Source of the DNA: Pontibacter coccineus | Lineage (GTDB): Bacteria; Bacteroidota; Bacteroidia; Cytophagales; Hymenobacteraceae | Assembly (NCBI RefSeq): GCF_030546575.1 | Contig: NZ_JAUOTN010000008.1 | Span: 124,001 to 188,000 of the forward strand | DNA: 64,000 nucleotides | Direction: 5' to 3' | Translations under genes and position numbers: made by a program | Part shown: in pieces, positions 16,098 through 24,402 of the stretch | Numbering within the stretch: position 1 is the first letter of the stretch | Layout of the letters: each line of letters opens with the position of its first letter | The notes under the pieces: model-generated | The model's database searches: none | Told to the model about the DNA's origin: nothing | Seen by the model: only the letters and a program-made list of their open reading frames with translations

Positions 16098-16901
16098 CTA
16101 TACCTGCACCTGCAGCGCTTTCCTATACCTGAAAAATACCAGCAGCGCCACCAACCCTATTGCCGCCAAACAGATCCAGGCTGTCGTAATGATTTGCGGA
16201 CTCTCCATTGCATTCAGCTCGTGGTGTTTGAGGATGATGCCATAAAGCGCCCACACACCGACCAGGCCGACCATAGGGTTGGATCGACTAAAGACCACAA
16301 ACACCACGATCAGAGTAGCCGCTACGATCATGCTCATCGTCCAGAGTCCTGCGCTCAACCCAAAGCCATCCCAGCCCAAACCTACCAAAGCAGAACTGAT
16401 GTTGGCGACCGTGGCGATGATGATCCAGCCCAAATATAAGCTCAGCGGCACCTGTGTAAACCAGATGGAAGCTGCCGAGCGGCTCCTGTCAAAAAATCCC
16501 AACCGCAGGTGAATCAGCAGCAAAGTAACCAGTTGGATCAGGATCAGCACCACCGAAAGCACCAGGCGCTCGTGTACCCAGGCGATGGTCCAGGCGCCGG
16601 TGGCCAGGTTGTTGAGCATGAAGAGAAAGCCGAGTCGCTTCAGGTCCGCGTTGGCCTCGTGCAGGGCGGGTTCCTTAAACGCTTTGACAAGGTGGTAAAT
16701 ACAGAAGACGGAAAGTGCCAGGTAGATGATGCCCCAGATAGCGAAGGTGATGCCCGCCGGCGTGAAAAGTGCCGGGTACTTGGCCGACACCTCACCGATG
16801 GTCTGGCTATTGAAAAGCTCCAGCTGCGTGAGTTGCGAAGGCACCAGGTGCAGCAGGAAAAACACGGCGTTCAGGATGGCAAGCGTCTTGATATTTTTCA
16901 T
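16098..16901 (-). CDS. TspO/MBR-related multipass membrane protein
   Basis: A 267-residue integral membrane protein with seven or eight predicted helices. The segments FTPAGITFAIWGIIYL and LYLGWIIIATVANISS resemble proteins usually annotated as tryptophan-rich sensory (TspO-like) proteins, but it is longer than classical TspO (about 160 aa). Its last codons are GTA TAG, formed by a copy of the iterated CAGGTATAG motif. The ligand is unknown. It is a single gene. Confidence 0.75.
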   Translation of the reverse strand: MKNIKTLAILNAVFFLLHLVPSQLTQLELFNSQTIGEVSAKYPALFTPAGITFAIWGIIYLALSVFCIYHLVKAFKEPALHEANADLKRLGFLFMLNNLATGAWTIAWVHERLVLSVVLILIQLVTLLLIHLRLGFFDRSRSAASIWFTQVPLSLYLGWIIIATVANISSALVGLGWDGFGLSAGLWTMSMIVAATLIVVFVVFSRSNPMVGLVGVWALYGIILKHHELNAMESPQIITTAWICLAAIGLVALLVFFRYRKALQVQV

Positions 16902-17170
16902 TGTCCGGAGAGCGTTATTTCAGGAAAATTCTCTTTACGCAAAAGAAAAATACTTAACCAACCGCCACCTGGAATGTTCAGAAATCTGGTGCCGATACCC
17001 AGCATTATCATTCACCGTTTGCACCCTTATATCGACGAGGTCGGGAATTTAATCCAGATTTCTCCTTCCGTCGAAAGGACAGGTCTGGGTATGTCTTCCA
17101 TGGAAGGAATAGCACGATCCTCTCAGGTATAGCCCCATCCTCTAAGGTACAGCTTGCAGGCAGGTATAGC

Positions 17171-17476
17171 TTACAGTATCGAGCTGATGATCAGCTGATC
17201 GCCGCCTTCCCTGCCGATCTTGTTCAGCTTTATTTCTTCGGTGTCCGTTGCCGGCTGCTCGTACAGCGCTTTGATGTAGGCTTCGAGCTCTTCCTGTGTT
17301 TCGAAAAGCGCGTGCACTTCTTCCGGTCGCTGGCTCAGGGTTTTTACGGCGTCGCTGGTGAGGCTGTAGAGTTTCCAGGCACGGAAACGCCCGCTGTAGC
17401 ATTCATAACCGCCGATGCACACATAGGCGTAATAGTCGCGGTTCCAGTCAAAGTCTTGGATAGATACTTGTGCCAT
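17171..17476 (-). CDS. Hypothetical protein, 101 aa
   Basis: A small, Tyr-rich, soluble protein with an acidic helical C-terminal half (PEEVHALFETQEELEAYIKALYEQ). Codon use and composition match the flanking chromosomal genes, and the ATG is followed by a coherent frame. No family recognised. Confidence 0.65.
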   Translation of the reverse strand: MAQVSIQDFDWNRDYYAYVCIGGYECYSGRFRAWKLYSLTSDAVKTLSQRPEEVHALFETQEELEAYIKALYEQPATDTEEIKLNKIGREGGDQLIISSIL

Positions 17477-17551
17477 CAGAAAAGGGTAGAGGGTTGCTGA
17501 TATGAAATGATACCTAAGGTAAGAAAAATAACAGCAGGTATACGGACTTGT

Positions 17552-17581
17552 TTTGGCATTATGGTTAAAGTGCTATATTTG
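17552..17581 (+). promoter_or_regulatory. Promoter of the 17.7 kb lipoprotein gene
   Basis: TTTG (17552-17555), 18 bases, then TATATTTG (17574-17581), an exact TAnnTTTG. It lies 84 bases upstream of the next plus-strand start. Confidence 0.6.
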
Positions 17582-17665
17582 TTGATTATTCGCTGGCTAT
17601 ACCTTTGTTTGGGATGAAACAGGCCGGGCGTACACACAGCGGGTATTTCTCAATTAACTTTTCTT

Positions 17666-18343
17666 ATGAAAAATTTTAGCTGGTTGCTGGTGGCAGCCCT
17701 GGCCCTGACGAGCTGCATGGGCACCAAGAAATACGCTTCGTTTGTGGAGCAACGGGTGCAGATAGAGCAGACAGCACTGCCACAGCTAGAAGCGCTGGTG
17801 GTGAATGCACCTGCCACCGAACATACGGGCCATCAGTTCAAACAGCTGGAGCGCTCATTTATACCTGCGCTGGTATACTGGGGCTGGAACTCTACCATCT
17901 CCTGCGAGCTCGATCCGGCCATGGTGGCAGCCTCTGTACGTCGCGGTATGTACCAGGCGGCGGACAAGCTCAGCTTACAGGATAGGCTGGCTGGCAAACA
18001 GTTGGTGGTCGATATCCGGCAGACGCCCGGCCAGTTTATGTACGTGAACAAGGGCAATGTCATTTTCCTGGTCTTTGCGCACATCACATCGGGTGAGGAA
18101 TCCATTACGCCGCGCCCGACCGACCTGGTGCTGCACTACCAATTGCTCGAAAACGGTGCCGTGGTAGCCAGTGGCGAGCAACAGGTAAAGAACACACAGG
18201 AGCCTTTGCGCAACCTCTGGAAGTCGTCGAAGAAATTTACCTGGCTATACCTGGATCAGTTTGAACTGGAGGCCAGCCGCATGGGGGAGGAGTCGCTTAA
18301 GAATATCCTGCTACAACTGGAGAGTGATGTGAGCAGTTTGTAG
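17666..18343 (+). CDS. Hypothetical lipoprotein, 225 aa
   Basis: The N-terminus has a short hydrophobic signal ending LTSC, a good lipobox (Cys17). The mature domain contains ALVYWGWNSTISCELDP and VVDIRQTPGQFMYVNKGNVIFLVFAHI, suggesting a beta-rich envelope protein. No family was recognised. It has a consensus promoter upstream and a strong bidirectional terminator downstream, so it is monocistronic. Confidence 0.75.
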   Translation: MKNFSWLLVAALALTSCMGTKKYASFVEQRVQIEQTALPQLEALVVNAPATEHTGHQFKQLERSFIPALVYWGWNSTISCELDPAMVAASVRRGMYQAADKLSLQDRLAGKQLVVDIRQTPGQFMYVNKGNVIFLVFAHITSGEESITPRPTDLVLHYQLLENGAVVASGEQQVKNTQEPLRNLWKSSKKFTWLYLDQFELEASRMGEESLKNILLQLESDVSSL

Positions 18344-18374
18344 TCAGCAAGGTTTTGAAAGCACGCAACTACAC

Positions 18375-18414
18375 ATAAAAAATCCCCCTCGTTAAAGCGA
18401 GGGGGATTTTTTAT
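18375..18414. terminator. Bidirectional terminator
   Basis: A 17-bp perfect stem (arms 18375-18391 and 18398-18414, loop TTAAAG) with A and T runs, between two convergent genes. Confidence 0.92.
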
Positions 18415-18423
18415 GCGATTTAA

Positions 18424-19416
18424 TTACGGACGCGGATCAGTCGGGTCTTCCCGGAGGCGCGTGTTATTGGGCTCATTTGGATCAGTTGGCCTACGCGGAG
18501 CATTCGGATCTACGTTCTTCCGGCGCGGATCATTCGGGTCCAGTTTGTCTATGTCCACCTCCGTGTTACGGACGGTGTCCCGGATGGTCTCGTCGTGCTC
18601 GGTTACCTCCTTGCGCAGGTTTATCTCTTCCACCACACGAGCTTCTTTGTTGACCACGGCCTCTTCGGCACGCTCCGTGATGTTGAGCTCACCTTCCTTG
18701 GCATTTGCCATGTCGGCTTCCGTCGCAGGACGGTTAACCGGTCTGCGCTCCACATCCACATGCTCCTCGCGCAGTTTAATGTGCTCTTCTACAGGTCGTT
18801 CAACAATGCGGGTCCGGATGTTGGTAGCACCCGTTTCCACTTCCCGTTTACCTACATTCAGATCCTCTTTGATGATCGGGATCGTTTTGTCGCCTTCCTG
18901 TGTGCCGGTTGTAGAAGGCCTATTGCGGTAAAACTTGTCTTCGTCGTAGGCAGGGTCGTTGTAGAAATCTTCCGTATCGCGGGTGTCCCGGCTTGCCACA
19001 GCAGCAGCGGCACCAGCACCAGCTGCTCCCATACCTCCAAATACGTTACGCACCGACATTTCTGTATCGCGTGTCAGGCTGCCTTTCTCGTAAACCGGTA
19101 GGGCCTGCAGTTGATCAGCGGTAATATTTGGTAAGATCACATCATCGTCAGAATCCTGTAACTCAGCCACCCCAATAGGTATAAGCACATGGCGCGGATC
19201 CAGGTCAAAGTAGTTACCTTCGAGGTCCAGTACGATGTAGCGCACCTTGCGGGTCTGCGGATCAAACAGGAGTTCTTCCACTTCGCCGATGGTGTTCCCT
19301 TGCGGGTCCTTCACAGTCCAGCCCTTGATGTTAGGCTCTCCTTCTGCTATCTGGAAATCACTGCCGCCCAACTCCTGCAGACGGTTTCTATCATTATAAT
19401 TTTCGTTTATGTTCAT
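18424..19416 (-). CDS. PRC-barrel and DUF2382 domain protein
   Basis: A 330-residue soluble protein. Residues about 28-100 form a PRC-barrel (GWTVKDPQGNTIGEVEELLFDPQTRKVRYIVLDL). After an Ala/Gly-rich link, residues about 180-290 match DUF2382 (IPIIKEDLNVGKREVETG...RIVERPVEEHIKLREEHVDVERRPV). The tail is a low-complexity Asp-Pro-Asn/Arg repeat (DPNDPRR, DPNAPRR, DPNEPNN). PRC plus DUF2382 proteins are linked to stress in several phyla, but the biochemical role is unknown. The upstream OmpA-like gene lies 101 bases away on the same strand. Confidence 0.9.
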   Translation of the reverse strand: MNINENYNDRNRLQELGGSDFQIAEGEPNIKGWTVKDPQGNTIGEVEELLFDPQTRKVRYIVLDLEGNYFDLDPRHVLIPIGVAELQDSDDDVILPNITADQLQALPVYEKGSLTRDTEMSVRNVFGGMGAAGAGAAAAVASRDTRDTEDFYNDPAYDEDKFYRNRPSTTGTQEGDKTIPIIKEDLNVGKREVETGATNIRTRIVERPVEEHIKLREEHVDVERRPVNRPATEADMANAKEGELNITERAEEAVVNKEARVVEEINLRKEVTEHDETIRDTVRNTEVDIDKLDPNDPRRKNVDPNAPRRPTDPNEPNNTRLREDPTDPRP

Positions 19417-19517
19417 CGTAGTAATTGGTTAATAATTAATAAGTTGGCTTCGCGTTACTTAGTTATACGCGTGATTGTGGCGCACGTATACCTTGCTTTT
19501 CTGTAGTGAACCGAAGC

Positions 19518-20201
19518 CTAGTTTCCGCGTCGTGCCACGATCTCCACGCGTCTGTTCTGCTGACGTCCCTCAGACGTTTGGTTGGAGGCAGTCGGGTCGG
19601 CTTCTCCGACAGCATGCACCGTAATGCGGGCGGCACTGATGTTGCCGTTTTGTGTCAGCCAGTTACGCACGGCCTCCGCACGTTCTTCGGCCAACTGCTC
19701 GTTGTAATTTTTGCTGGCCCGGGAGTCGGTATAGCCATAGACGCGTATCTGCCCGTCGTTGTAGCGCTGGTTCAGCGACTGTGCCACCTGCTTTAACTTA
19801 GGTGCTGCTCCGGAGCGTATCTCCTTCGAATCGGTATCGAACAGGATCGTCTCGTCGAGGCTATAAATGGCATAGTCATCATTTCCACGCACCGTTACGT
19901 CCTTGTCAGTGATCTCCTGGTAGGTAGCAACCGGTACGTTGCGGTCGATGTCATTCCAGTCAGCGTCAGTTGCTGTGCCGCGGTCTGTGTCCATGGCGCC
20001 GGTTGTCCCGCCGGTGGTAGCTCCAGCAGTTGTGGCAGCGGTAGTGGCCGTTGTAGTATCGGTGTCCATGTCACGGTCAACATCGTTTTCGTCGTCACAT
20101 CCGCGGAGTAAAAATATAATTGCCAGCAAGGCCAGAATAGCTAGCAGCAGCCACAACCACCAGGGTTTATTTTGTTTTGGTTCAACGTTTAATTCAGCCA
20201 T
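19518..20201 (-). CDS. OmpA-family peptidoglycan-binding protein with N-terminal anchor
   Basis: Residues about 15-34 form one membrane helix (WWLWLLLAILALLAIIFLL). A linker rich in Thr, Ala and Asp follows (about 36-75), and then an OmpA-like domain at about 110-225 with ETILFDTDSKEIRSGAAPKL, VYGYTDSRASKNYN and AVGEADPTASNQTSEGRQQNRRVEI. Such proteins tie a membrane to peptidoglycan. The Thr/Ala linker is low-complexity. It is followed on the same strand by the PRC-barrel gene. Confidence 0.88.
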   Translation of the reverse strand: MAELNVEPKQNKPWWLWLLLAILALLAIIFLLRGCDDENDVDRDMDTDTTTATTAATTAGATTGGTTGAMDTDRGTATDADWNDIDRNVPVATYQEITDKDVTVRGNDDYAIYSLDETILFDTDSKEIRSGAAPKLKQVAQSLNQRYNDGQIRVYGYTDSRASKNYNEQLAEERAEAVRNWLTQNGNISAARITVHAVGEADPTASNQTSEGRQQNRRVEIVARRGN

Positions 20202-20979
20202 TTTTTCAGTCGTTTTATTTTGTTAAAAAAGATTTAGATCAGCATTGCGCCAGCTTTGATAAAACTAATACGCAATAGAAAGATTACGACTTGCCTGCTG
20301 ACTTAGTTCTATATATTAATTTGCTAGCTTAAAAAAATCTAATTTAAGTGTGAGCGATTCACTGCCGCTGGTCTCCTGAAGTGCTCCAAACCTGCATTAC
20401 ATGATGAACGCTCAGGATACTTGTTCGGGCTACCTGGTTGACGGCTTTAAGGCCGCTCTTTCACACATCCAGGTCCGAGAGTATTTCTCTAAGATTGCTC
20501 TTTAGGACATCCATGTCAGAAAGTATTTCTGCCGGGGACATCCTTGTCCCATATACCTGATCATTACATAAACGCACGGGGATGTGGACATCTCTAACAG
20601 TGGGGGTGGAACCCTTGATAAGGCTTCTGGACATGGATGTCCGAAAGAGCAGTTTAAGAGCTTTTGGCACTTTTGTCTAGGTGCTGGAAAAGTTCCTTAT
20701 CCAAACTGTCTCCTTAGGGTACTGCAGGGCTGTAAATGCGAAGTGCTATTGCGAGAAACCCGACTTTATAAATGAAAAGCCAACAAACGTAAACACCCGC
20801 ATCTTCCCTATAAGAGGATGGATGTATTATTACGAACAACATCCGCAAGCACCCCATCGCCACTTAGCGCAAATGCCAAATCGATCGTATAAGTCCGCAT
20901 CAGAACTTCTATACCTGACAGCTACAGCAAGACAATGACAGTTTTGTCCAGGCTTTTTAATTTGTAAAGATACACCAGT
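20202..20979. other. Noncoding region with repeat array
   Basis: No convincing gene; the only open frame on the minus strand follows a repeat. The main content is a set of related direct and inverted repeats between 20465 and 20665, described separately. The rest shows nothing recognisable. Confidence 0.5.
20465..20665. repeat. Direct and inverted repeats around ACATCCATGTC
   Basis: The unit GACATCC(a/t)(t/g)GTC occurs three times in tandem near 20465, 20507 and 20539, twice followed by AGTATTTCT. The stretch at 20497-20517 is repeated inverted at 20630-20650 with one mismatch in 21, and the similarity extends outward to about 35 bp. Together they could fold into a large hairpin of about 170 nt. 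Origin unknown; a miniature mobile element or structured RNA is possible. Confidence 0.55.
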
Positions 20980-21810
20980 ATGCGGGCAGACCTCAGTGGC
21001 AAAACCATCATCATTACGGGCGGCAGTTCCGGTATAGGCGCAGCGGCGGCCAGAACCCTGCGCCAGCAGGGAGCACAGGTCGTGATAACGGGCCGCTCCG
21101 GCGAAACCGAAAAACTGGCGGAAGAGATCGGCTGCGACTATTACCTGGTGGACTATACCCGCTTTGCGGAGGTGCGTGCATTTGCCCGGGATCTGCTGGC
21201 AAAATACCCCCGCATCGACGTGCTGGTCAACAACGTGGGCGGCATTATTGCAGATAGGCGTCTGACCGAAGACGGCCACGAAACCACCTTGCAGGTCAAC
21301 CATTTGTCAGGCTTTCTGCTCACGCTGCTGCTGCAGGAACGTCTCGAGTCCTCCAAGGCGATCGTGATCAATACCTCCAGCGCAGCCAATCTGATGGGAC
21401 GCGTTAAATTTGACGACCTTGAAAACAAGAAGAACTACAAAAGCATGTCGGCCTACGGGGCCGCAAAGCTCATGAACATCCTGCATGCTATGGAAATCAG
21501 CAGGCGCTTTAAGGGCGTCTGGGCGGCTTCGTTTCATCCGGGTGTGGTCGGTACAGGTTTTGCGCGGGAAGGGGGCGGCCTGATCAGGTGGGCGTATGAA
21601 GGTTTGCTGGGGCGTTTCTTGATGATCTCTCCTGAGCAAGGAGCCGACACACTGCTTTGGCTGATCAGCACCTTGCCCGGCAAAGATTGGCAGGACGGGG
21701 AATACTATTACAAACGCAGACCCGGCCGCCGGAATCCGCAGGTCAGCCCGGAAATGGCCGCTAAACTATGGGAGGCATCCCTGCAACTGACCGGGACTGG
21801 AAAACAATAG
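20980..21810 (+). CDS. Short-chain dehydrogenase/reductase
   Basis: NAD(P)-dependent oxidoreductase of the classical SDR fold. Visible are the cofactor motif TGGSSGIG (about 12-19), NNVGG (the NNAG equivalent), the catalytic Ser region NTSSAAN and YGAAK (catalytic Tyr and Lys). Length 276 aa and the DDLEN...AYGAAKLMN layout resemble retinol dehydrogenase/WW-oxidoreductase-like SDRs. The substrate is unknown. The next gene starts 50 bases downstream on the same strand. Confidence 0.92.
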   Translation: MRADLSGKTIIITGGSSGIGAAAARTLRQQGAQVVITGRSGETEKLAEEIGCDYYLVDYTRFAEVRAFARDLLAKYPRIDVLVNNVGGIIADRRLTEDGHETTLQVNHLSGFLLTLLLQERLESSKAIVINTSSAANLMGRVKFDDLENKKNYKSMSAYGAAKLMNILHAMEISRRFKGVWAASFHPGVVGTGFAREGGGLIRWAYEGLLGRFLMISPEQGADTLLWLISTLPGKDWQDGEYYYKRRPGRRNPQVSPEMAAKLWEASLQLTGTGKQ

Positions 21811-21860
21811 CGCGTCGAGCAGGTATAGAAATGAATATGAACCGATAAAGAAACCATCCT

Positions 21861-22529
21861 ATGAAAACAGCACTCGTAATTGGCGCAACCGGCCTGGTGG
21901 GCACGCAACTGGTACAACAACTTCTGGCAGATGAACGCTTCAGTAAAGTGATCGTGTTTGGCAGACGCTCCCTGGGTATAGCCAACACCAAACTGGAAGA
22001 ACACCTGATCGACTTTGACCAGCCGGAAGCATGGCAGCACCTGGTGAAGGGTGATGTGCTCTTCTCCACGCTGGGCACCACCCTTAAGCAGGCCGGCGGG
22101 CAGAACGGGCAGTACAAGGTAGACTACCACTACCAGTACAAGTTCGCCGAAGCTGCCGCCCAGAACGGGGTGCCGGCCTATGTGCTGGTTTCCTCGTCAG
22201 GGGCCAACAAGGATTCCATGATCTTCTACTCGCGCATGAAAGGTACGCTGGAGGAGAACGTGAAAAAGCTCGATTTCCAGAGTATTAACATCATCCAGCC
22301 CGGCCTGCTGCACGGCGACCGCAAAGAGAGCCGCACCGGCGAGGAGGTGGCCTATAAAGTGATGCACTTTCTGGATAAACTAGGTATAGCGGGCAAGTAC
22401 AAACCCTACGAAGACAAGGTGGTAGCGCAGGCCATGATCAACGCAGGTATAGCCGCCCAGCCCGGCGTGCATACCTATACCTTGGGCGAAATCTTCAAGC
22501 TGGCGGAAAGAGAGCATTTGAGCCGGTAG
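21861..22529 (+). CDS. NAD(P)H-binding oxidoreductase, HTATIP2/NmrA-like
   Basis: A 222-residue atypical SDR. The dinucleotide motif GATGLVGTQLVQ lies at the N-terminus, followed by SSSGANKDSMIFYSRMKGTLEENV, which carries the YxxxK-like catalytic segment, and QPGLLHGDRKESR. This matches the small oxidoreductases related to HTATIP2/TIP30. It probably forms a two-gene unit with the SDR upstream. The iterated GGTATAG motif occurs three times in frame here, read as Gly-Ile-Ala. Confidence 0.87.
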   Translation: MKTALVIGATGLVGTQLVQQLLADERFSKVIVFGRRSLGIANTKLEEHLIDFDQPEAWQHLVKGDVLFSTLGTTLKQAGGQNGQYKVDYHYQYKFAEAAAQNGVPAYVLVSSSGANKDSMIFYSRMKGTLEENVKKLDFQSINIIQPGLLHGDRKESRTGEEVAYKVMHFLDKLGIAGKYKPYEDKVVAQAMINAGIAAQPGVHTYTLGEIFKLAEREHLSR

Positions 22530-22604
22530 TGAATGCCGCTACTTTTGTAAAAGCCCATGGGGTGAGCGTCATCGTTCGTGCCTGGAAGGGTGGGGCAAGG
22601 TATA

Positions 22605-22649
22605 AAACAAATGTGCCAGAACTCATCTAGGGTTCTGGCACATTTGTTT
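22605..22649. terminator. Inverted repeat between convergent genes
   Basis: An 18-bp perfect stem (AAACAAATGTGCCAGAAC and its complement) with a 10-nt loop. T runs are short on both sides, so termination is likely but not certain. Confidence 0.65.
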
Positions 22650-22724
22650 AGTATCCGGTCGTTGACCGGGCTGTTCACCACAGGTATGGACCTCTCAGGT
22701 ATAGCGCTTGCTTTACTGAGTAGC

Positions 22725-23375
22725 TTACCCGATCCGCCAGGTGATCGTTACAGTTTCGGACACGTCAATGTCATCGGGTTCGAAGTCGGGGGCAGGGGCG
22801 GAAGCCTCCATCAGCACCTCGCTGTCATATACCGGGTAGTCGTAGTGCTGCGACCGGATGGTGAGTTCACGGTAAGAATAGTCGATATCGAGGATTTCGC
22901 GAAGCTCCACACCGGTGGCTTCAGTAATGAGCGCTGCATTTTCTTTGGCTTTGGCGATGGCCTGCAGGATCAATTGCTGCTGGTGCCCGCTGGCGTCTTT
23001 CACACCAAAGGAAATGCTGAAATCCAGGTTGTCAAGCTTTTTGGCAACCTGGCCTAGCAGGGTATTGATAAGTGCTTTCTCGAGCGGTAGCTCTAACTCC
23101 AGGCGGTGCGTGGCACTGTAGCCATTAAACTACGACTTTTCGGTCTTGCGGTTCCACTTCGATTCTTTGCGCACGCCAAAATCCTTTGTCTTGAGACTGC
23201 TCCGGGCTATACCTTGTGCTTCGACGAGGCTGCGCAGGTCTTCCACTTTGGCGTTGAGCGAATCAACGGTTTTGTCATATTCCCATTCCTGCGCCACGGC
23301 ACTGAAAGAAAGGATCATGATGTCGGGTGAAACGGAAAGCTTGCCGCGGCCCGTAATCTGTAGTTTGCGTTTCAT
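22725..23375 (-). pseudogene. SIMPL domain protein interrupted by an in-frame amber codon
   Basis: The start MKRKLQITGRGKLSV is followed by 81 codons, then TAG at 23130-23132, then 134 further codons in the same frame to the normal end. Both halves are parts of one SIMPL (DUF541) protein: the first has the N-terminal beta segment and LKTKDFGVRKES, the second FNGYSATHRLELELP, FGVKDASGHQQQLILQAIAKAKENAALI and the C-terminal ETVTITW. No frameshift is needed; one base change (for example CAG to TAG) explains it. It is either a recent nonsense mutation, a sequencing error or, less likely, readthrough. Confidence 0.85.
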
Positions 23376-23556
23376 AGCGCAGGTATAGCTTAGATGAAAT
23401 AAAGCTCTAATATATAGCATAAGTGGAATATTTTGACAGTTTCCATGCGATATGCCGGGATTGACCTTTGGGGATAGGCTATACCTGGAAACAAGGGATA
23501 AGCAGGTTATGCATTTAACAGCAGATGACTATATTTACGAAGCTATACCTGAAACT

Positions 23557-24402
23557 ATGAGCGATTTCAACCCAATTCTTCTCTTACTAGGCTGCCTCTT
23601 CCTGCTGACAACCTGCGCACCTGTTGCACGGCAAGGTATAGGGAATGGCCAACCGGAAACCGCCCAGACGCAATTGCGCGTCATGAGCTATAACATTCAC
23701 CACGCCAATCCACCGAGTAAAAAAGGTGTGATCGACCTGGAAGCGATTGCGGCAGTGATCAGAAAAGAAGCAGTTGATCTGGTGGCTTTACAGGAGGTGG
23801 ATGTGAACATTGGACGTTCAGGAAATGTCAACCAGGCCGAAGCACTGGCCAAGATGCTCGGGATGCACTTCTACTTTGCAAGGGCCATTGATTTTGGGGG
23901 AGGAGAGTATGGCGTGGCGATCCTGTCGCGCTATCCGCTGACTGACGCCCGGAAAGTGCCGCTCCCCGAGGAGGCCGAACCGAAAGCAGAGGATCGAGTC
24001 GTAGCGTTTGCCACCGTGCAAATACCAAATGGGCAGCGTATCCGTTTCGGCAGCACCCACCTCGATGTGCTGAGCAGTGCCAACCGGCTGCAGCAGGTAC
24101 AAACCATCAACACCATTGCCGCCGCTGATGAGGTGCCCTTCATCCTGGCCGGCGACTTCAACGATTTTCCGGACAGCCCCGCCATCGCGGCGCTCGACCG
24201 GGTGTTCCAGCGCACCTGCCAGACCGATTGCGAACCGACCTTCCCGCAGGACACACCGGACCGCATCATCGATTACATCGTCTTTTCGCGCACGTCCATT
24301 CTGAAAGTTCTGTCGCACCAGGTGGTGCCTGAAAGCTATGCCTCTGACCATCGGCCCGTGCTGGCGGTGTTTGAGCTTCCGGCAGCTCCTGTTAGTCGTT
24401 AG
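23557..24402 (+). CDS. Endonuclease/exonuclease/phosphatase family lipoprotein
   Basis: The start at 23557 (MSDFN) is preferred because it directly precedes a signal ending LLTTC, a lipobox; the frame is open upstream to 23452. The mature domain is a complete EEP fold: MSYNIHH, LVALQEVD (metal Glu), GSTHLDV, ILAGDFND (Asn/Asp) and the final SDHRPV (catalytic His). The family includes secreted DNases, phosphodiesterases and sphingomyelinases; the substrate is not evident. Its end overlaps the convergent serine hydrolase gene by 11 bp. Confidence 0.9.
   Translation: MSDFNPILLLLGCLFLLTTCAPVARQGIGNGQPETAQTQLRVMSYNIHHANPPSKKGVIDLEAIAAVIRKEAVDLVALQEVDVNIGRSGNVNQAEALAKMLGMHFYFARAIDFGGGEYGVAILSRYPLTDARKVPLPEEAEPKAEDRVVAFATVQIPNGQRIRFGSTHLDVLSSANRLQQVQTINTIAAADEVPFILAGDFNDFPDSPAIAALDRVFQRTCQTDCEPTFPQDTPDRIIDYIVFSRTSILKVLSHQVVPESYASDHRPVLAVFELPAAPVSR

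Noticed and set aside
20461..20670. A 69-codon minus-strand frame
   Set aside because: It is produced by the repeat units (ILSD(M/L)DV appears twice) and has no other support.
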